64,000 nt of DNA from positions 92,250 through 156,249 of the forward strand of contig NZ_ANHY01000021.1 in NCBI RefSeq assembly GCF_000315795.1. Reading direction: 5' to 3'. The position numbers were made by a program, and so were the translations under genes. The notes beneath the pieces are model-generated. The model was not told the origin of the DNA and made no database searches. It saw only the letters and a list, made by a program, of their open reading frames with translations. The stretch is from Caenispirillum salinarum AK4. GTDB taxonomy: Bacteria > Pseudomonadota > Alphaproteobacteria > Rhodospirillales > Rhodospirillaceae. Shown in pieces: positions 62,007-64,000 of the stretch (the stretch's first letter is position 1; the number at the start of each line of letters is the position of its first letter).

Positions 62007-63662
62007 ATGCCCGCCAAGCTCATCATCCCCGACCTGCTGCACACCTGCGAAAAGGCCCTCTACACCGTTCGCGGCCTGCTGGACGTCATCAAGGAGCGCC
62101 TGAGCGCCAAGGTGATGGTCGACGGCAAGGTGGACTCGGCCGCCCTGGAACAGCACCAGTTCGCCGCCCACGGCTACGCCTGGTACTGCACCTACGAGGC
62201 CGCCCTGACCCAGATGCTCGCCTGGGGCAAGCGCCTTGAGGAACAGGGCTCCTTCACCGAGCTTGAGCAGCTGCTGGTCCAGGCCGCCTACTCCGAATAC
62301 CTGCACCAGATCTTCGGCGGCCTGCCCATGAGCCAGGGCGAAATGGTCCGCCTGGCCGACTTCGACATCGAGGTGCGCCAGCGCCAGCTGCTGCAAAGCC
62401 CGCAGACCACGCTGCTGCGCGAACACGGCTACACCAATGCCTGCAAGAAGCGCATCGCCGAGCTGATCCAGGACGGCGAGCACTTCGGCCACCTGGGCCT
62501 CCAGGACGAAACCCTGGACATGGTGCGCGACACCTTCCGCAAGTTCTGCGAGGAGCAGGTCGTCCCCCACGCCCACGACTGGCACCTGAAGGACGAACTG
62601 ATCCCCATCGAGATCATCGCGCAGATGGCGGAACTGGGCGTCTTCGGCCTGACCATCCCCGAGGAATACGGCGGGCACGGCATGGGCAAGACCGCCATGT
62701 GCGTGGTGACCGAGGAACTGTCGCGCGCCTACATCGGCGTCGGCTCGCTCGGCACCCGCTCGGAAATCGCCGCCGAGCTGATCCGCCTGGGCGGCACGGA
62801 AGAGCAGAAACAGAAGTACCTGCCCAAGATCGCCGCCGGCGACATCCTGCCGACGGCTGTCTTCACCGAGCCCAACACCGGCTCCGACCTCGCCAGCCTT
62901 CGCACCCGCGCGGTGAAGCAGGGTGACGAATACGTGGTGACCGGCAACAAGACCTGGATCACCCACGCCAGCCGGTCGGACCTGATGACCCTGCTCGCCC
63001 GCACCAACCCGGACGAGAAGGGCTATCGCGGCCTCTCCATGCTGCTGGCCGAGAAGCCGCGCGGCACCGACGACCAGCCGTTCCCGGCCGAAGGCATGGA
63101 CGGCGGCGAGATCAAGGTGCTCGGCTACCGCGGCATGAAGGAATACGAACTCTCCTTCGATGGATTCAAGGTGCCGGCCGAGAACCTGCTGGGCGGCCAG
63201 GAAGGCCAGGGCTTCAAGCAGCTCATGGAGACCTTCGAAAGCGCCCGCATCCAGACCGCCGCCCGCGCCGTCGGCGTCGCCCAGAACGCGCTGGAAACCG
63301 GCCTGCGCTACGCCAACGAACGCATCCAGTTCGGCAAGCCCATCTACGAATTCCCCCGCGTCTTCACCAAGCTGGCGTGGATGGCGGTGGAAACCATGGT
63401 GGCGCGCCAGCTCACCTACTTCGCCGGCGAGGAAAAGGACTCGGATCGCCGCTGCGACATCGAAGCCGGCATGGCCAAGCTGCTGGCCGCCCGCGTGGCG
63501 TGGTCCAACGCCGACAACGCCCTGCAGGTCCACGGCGGCAACGGCTACGCCGAGGAATACCAGATCAGCCGCATCCTCTGCGACGCCCGCATCCTGAACA
63601 TCTTCGAGGGCGCGGCCGAGATCCAGGCCCACGTCGTGGCGCGCGGCCTGCTGACGCGGTAA
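62007..63662 (+). CDS. mcd: (2S)-Methylsuccinyl-CoA dehydrogenase
   Basis: The 551-aa acyl-CoA dehydrogenase oxidises methylsuccinyl-CoA to mesaconyl-CoA. An extra N-terminal helical part (about 1-150) is typical for Mcd; the FAD domain shows VFTEPNTGSDLASL and TWITHAS, and the catalytic Glu lies in IFEGAAEIQ. ATG 62007 is preferred to GTG 62001 for its spacing from AGAAG. It follows ccr by 99 nt. Confidence 0.93.
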   Translation: MPAKLIIPDLLHTCEKALYTVRGLLDVIKERLSAKVMVDGKVDSAALEQHQFAAHGYAWYCTYEAALTQMLAWGKRLEEQGSFTELEQLLVQAAYSEYLHQIFGGLPMSQGEMVRLADFDIEVRQRQLLQSPQTTLLREHGYTNACKKRIAELIQDGEHFGHLGLQDETLDMVRDTFRKFCEEQVVPHAHDWHLKDELIPIEIIAQMAELGVFGLTIPEEYGGHGMGKTAMCVVTEELSRAYIGVGSLGTRSEIAAELIRLGGTEEQKQKYLPKIAAGDILPTAVFTEPNTGSDLASLRTRAVKQGDEYVVTGNKTWITHASRSDLMTLLARTNPDEKGYRGLSMLLAEKPRGTDDQPFPAEGMDGGEIKVLGYRGMKEYELSFDGFKVPAENLLGGQEGQGFKQLMETFESARIQTAARAVGVAQNALETGLRYANERIQFGKPIYEFPRVFTKLAWMAVETMVARQLTYFAGEEKDSDRRCDIEAGMAKLLAARVAWSNADNALQVHGGNGYAEEYQISRILCDARILNIFEGAAEIQAHVVARGLLTR

Positions 63663-63694
63663 GGGTTCGGGTCAACGTCCAAGAGCAAGAGAAA

Positions 63695-63728
63695 CCGGCG
63701 GTCGCTGTGAAGGCGGCCGCCGTTTTCG
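63695..63728 (+). terminator. Rho-independent terminator of mcd
   Basis: The stem CGGCGG-T-CGC pairs with GCG-G-CCGCCG and runs into GTTTTC. It lies 33 nt after the mcd stop. Confidence 0.85.
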
Positions 63729-64000
63729 TTCGTTCGGGCGCTGACGCGCTTGGGCGGCCGCCCCCCGCGTATGCGAGAGGCGCGGCCTCTCGCGCTCTCG
63801 CTGAGGAGGCGCTGCCGGGGCATGAGCGGGACCGGATGAGCCGCACCCGACGGGCCCCGGTTTCAAGGACGTGACGATATCGCCTGAACGCGTCTGGCGG
63901 CTTCGCAAAGGCGGCTGACGGGGCGCGCCCGGGTCCCTGCGTTCGCAGGCTGTAAAGGGTCCCGTCCCAGCGAGTGGTGTAGGAGCTGAGGCTGATCCGC
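63729..64000. other. Right-end region, no gene seen
   Basis: This stretch has no ORF with start and motif support. It holds a perfect hairpin at 63773-63793 (GCGAGAGGC, loop GCG, GCCTCTCGC), which may end a gene beyond the right edge. Confidence 0.4.

Noticed and set aside
63729..64000. Possible small ORFs at the right end
   Set aside because: No ribosome-binding site, no motif and overlapping hairpins.

Overview
The window is high-GC, gene-dense DNA from one bacterial chromosome, most likely a Rhodospirillales-like alphaproteobacterium. Pointers are a DivL-type pseudokinase with tyrosine at the phospho-acceptor position, a PetP/PetR-type regulator pair, a phasin, UbiK, a TetR/COQ9-like protein, a complete thiosulfate-oxidising sox set including SoxCD, and three hallmark enzymes of the ethylmalonyl-CoA pathway. 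I saw no rRNA, tRNA or CRISPR array. I do not name a genus.

Layout. 1-436: end of a SAM methyltransferase, closed by a strong terminator. 544-5397: a compact phage or gene-transfer-agent-like cassette (spike-fibre-like protein, small acidic protein, large terminase, three tandem ~118-bp repeats, small membrane protein, cell-wall hydrolase, 3-TM holin) with no portal, capsid or tail genes. 5514-13883: housekeeping genes (ZapE, AI-2E-type permease, DHH phosphoesterase, SAF-domain oxidoreductase, lipoprotein) ending with divL. 14150-19631: ilvE, divergent from a MarR/OmpR-regulator/histidine-kinase operon, then a secreted MetX-like hydrolase and CsaA. 19869-25273: a 30-codon ORF, phasin, TetR/COQ9-like protein, ProC, a YbjN-domain protein, a GAF-HisKA_2 kinase and UbiK. 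25464-31400: hldD, lgt, midA-like, pgeF, a lipoprotein and prs. 31492-36296: a secreted protein, a decayed antitoxin/PIN-toxin pair, rplY, pth, ychF and a PAP2 phosphatase. 36509-38582: two tandem paralogous secreted proteins of unknown function and an EF-hand protein with a Met/His-rich linker. 38641-41901: a paired palindromic repeat, adenine deaminase, a small membrane protein and a phytanoyl-CoA-dioxygenase-like protein.

42074-50475 is the sulfur-oxidation island: soxX, soxY, soxZ, soxA and soxB in order on the minus strand, then soxC-soxD, with a secreted DsrE-like gene on the opposite strand between soxB and soxC. A thioredoxin-like gene and an NsrR/Rrf2-type regulator follow on the plus strand beyond soxX. 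51432-53816 is a cobalamin riboswitch followed by a NikK/CbiM/NikL-like cobalt or nickel uptake operon that lacks the Q and ATPase components. 53885-58194 holds a Dabb protein, a PaaI-like thioesterase, a CPA2 antiporter with a translationally coupled universal stress protein, and a HEPN/MNT toxin-antitoxin pair. 58328-63662 is ethylmalonyl-CoA mutase divergent from crotonyl-CoA carboxylase/reductase and methylsuccinyl-CoA dehydrogenase.

How parts connect (inference). Ethylmalonyl-CoA mutase needs adenosylcobalamin, so the nearby riboswitch-controlled metal uptake genes may supply cobalt for the same pathway. The phasin fits polyhydroxybutyrate storage, which shares crotonyl-CoA-level intermediates with the pathway. 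The sox genes would let the organism use thiosulfate as an electron donor alongside organic-acid metabolism. The most unusual items are the reduced terminase-lysis cassette with its repeats, the tyrosine H-box of DivL, the triply damaged toxin-antitoxin pair, the covarying palindrome pair and the paralogous secreted proteins.
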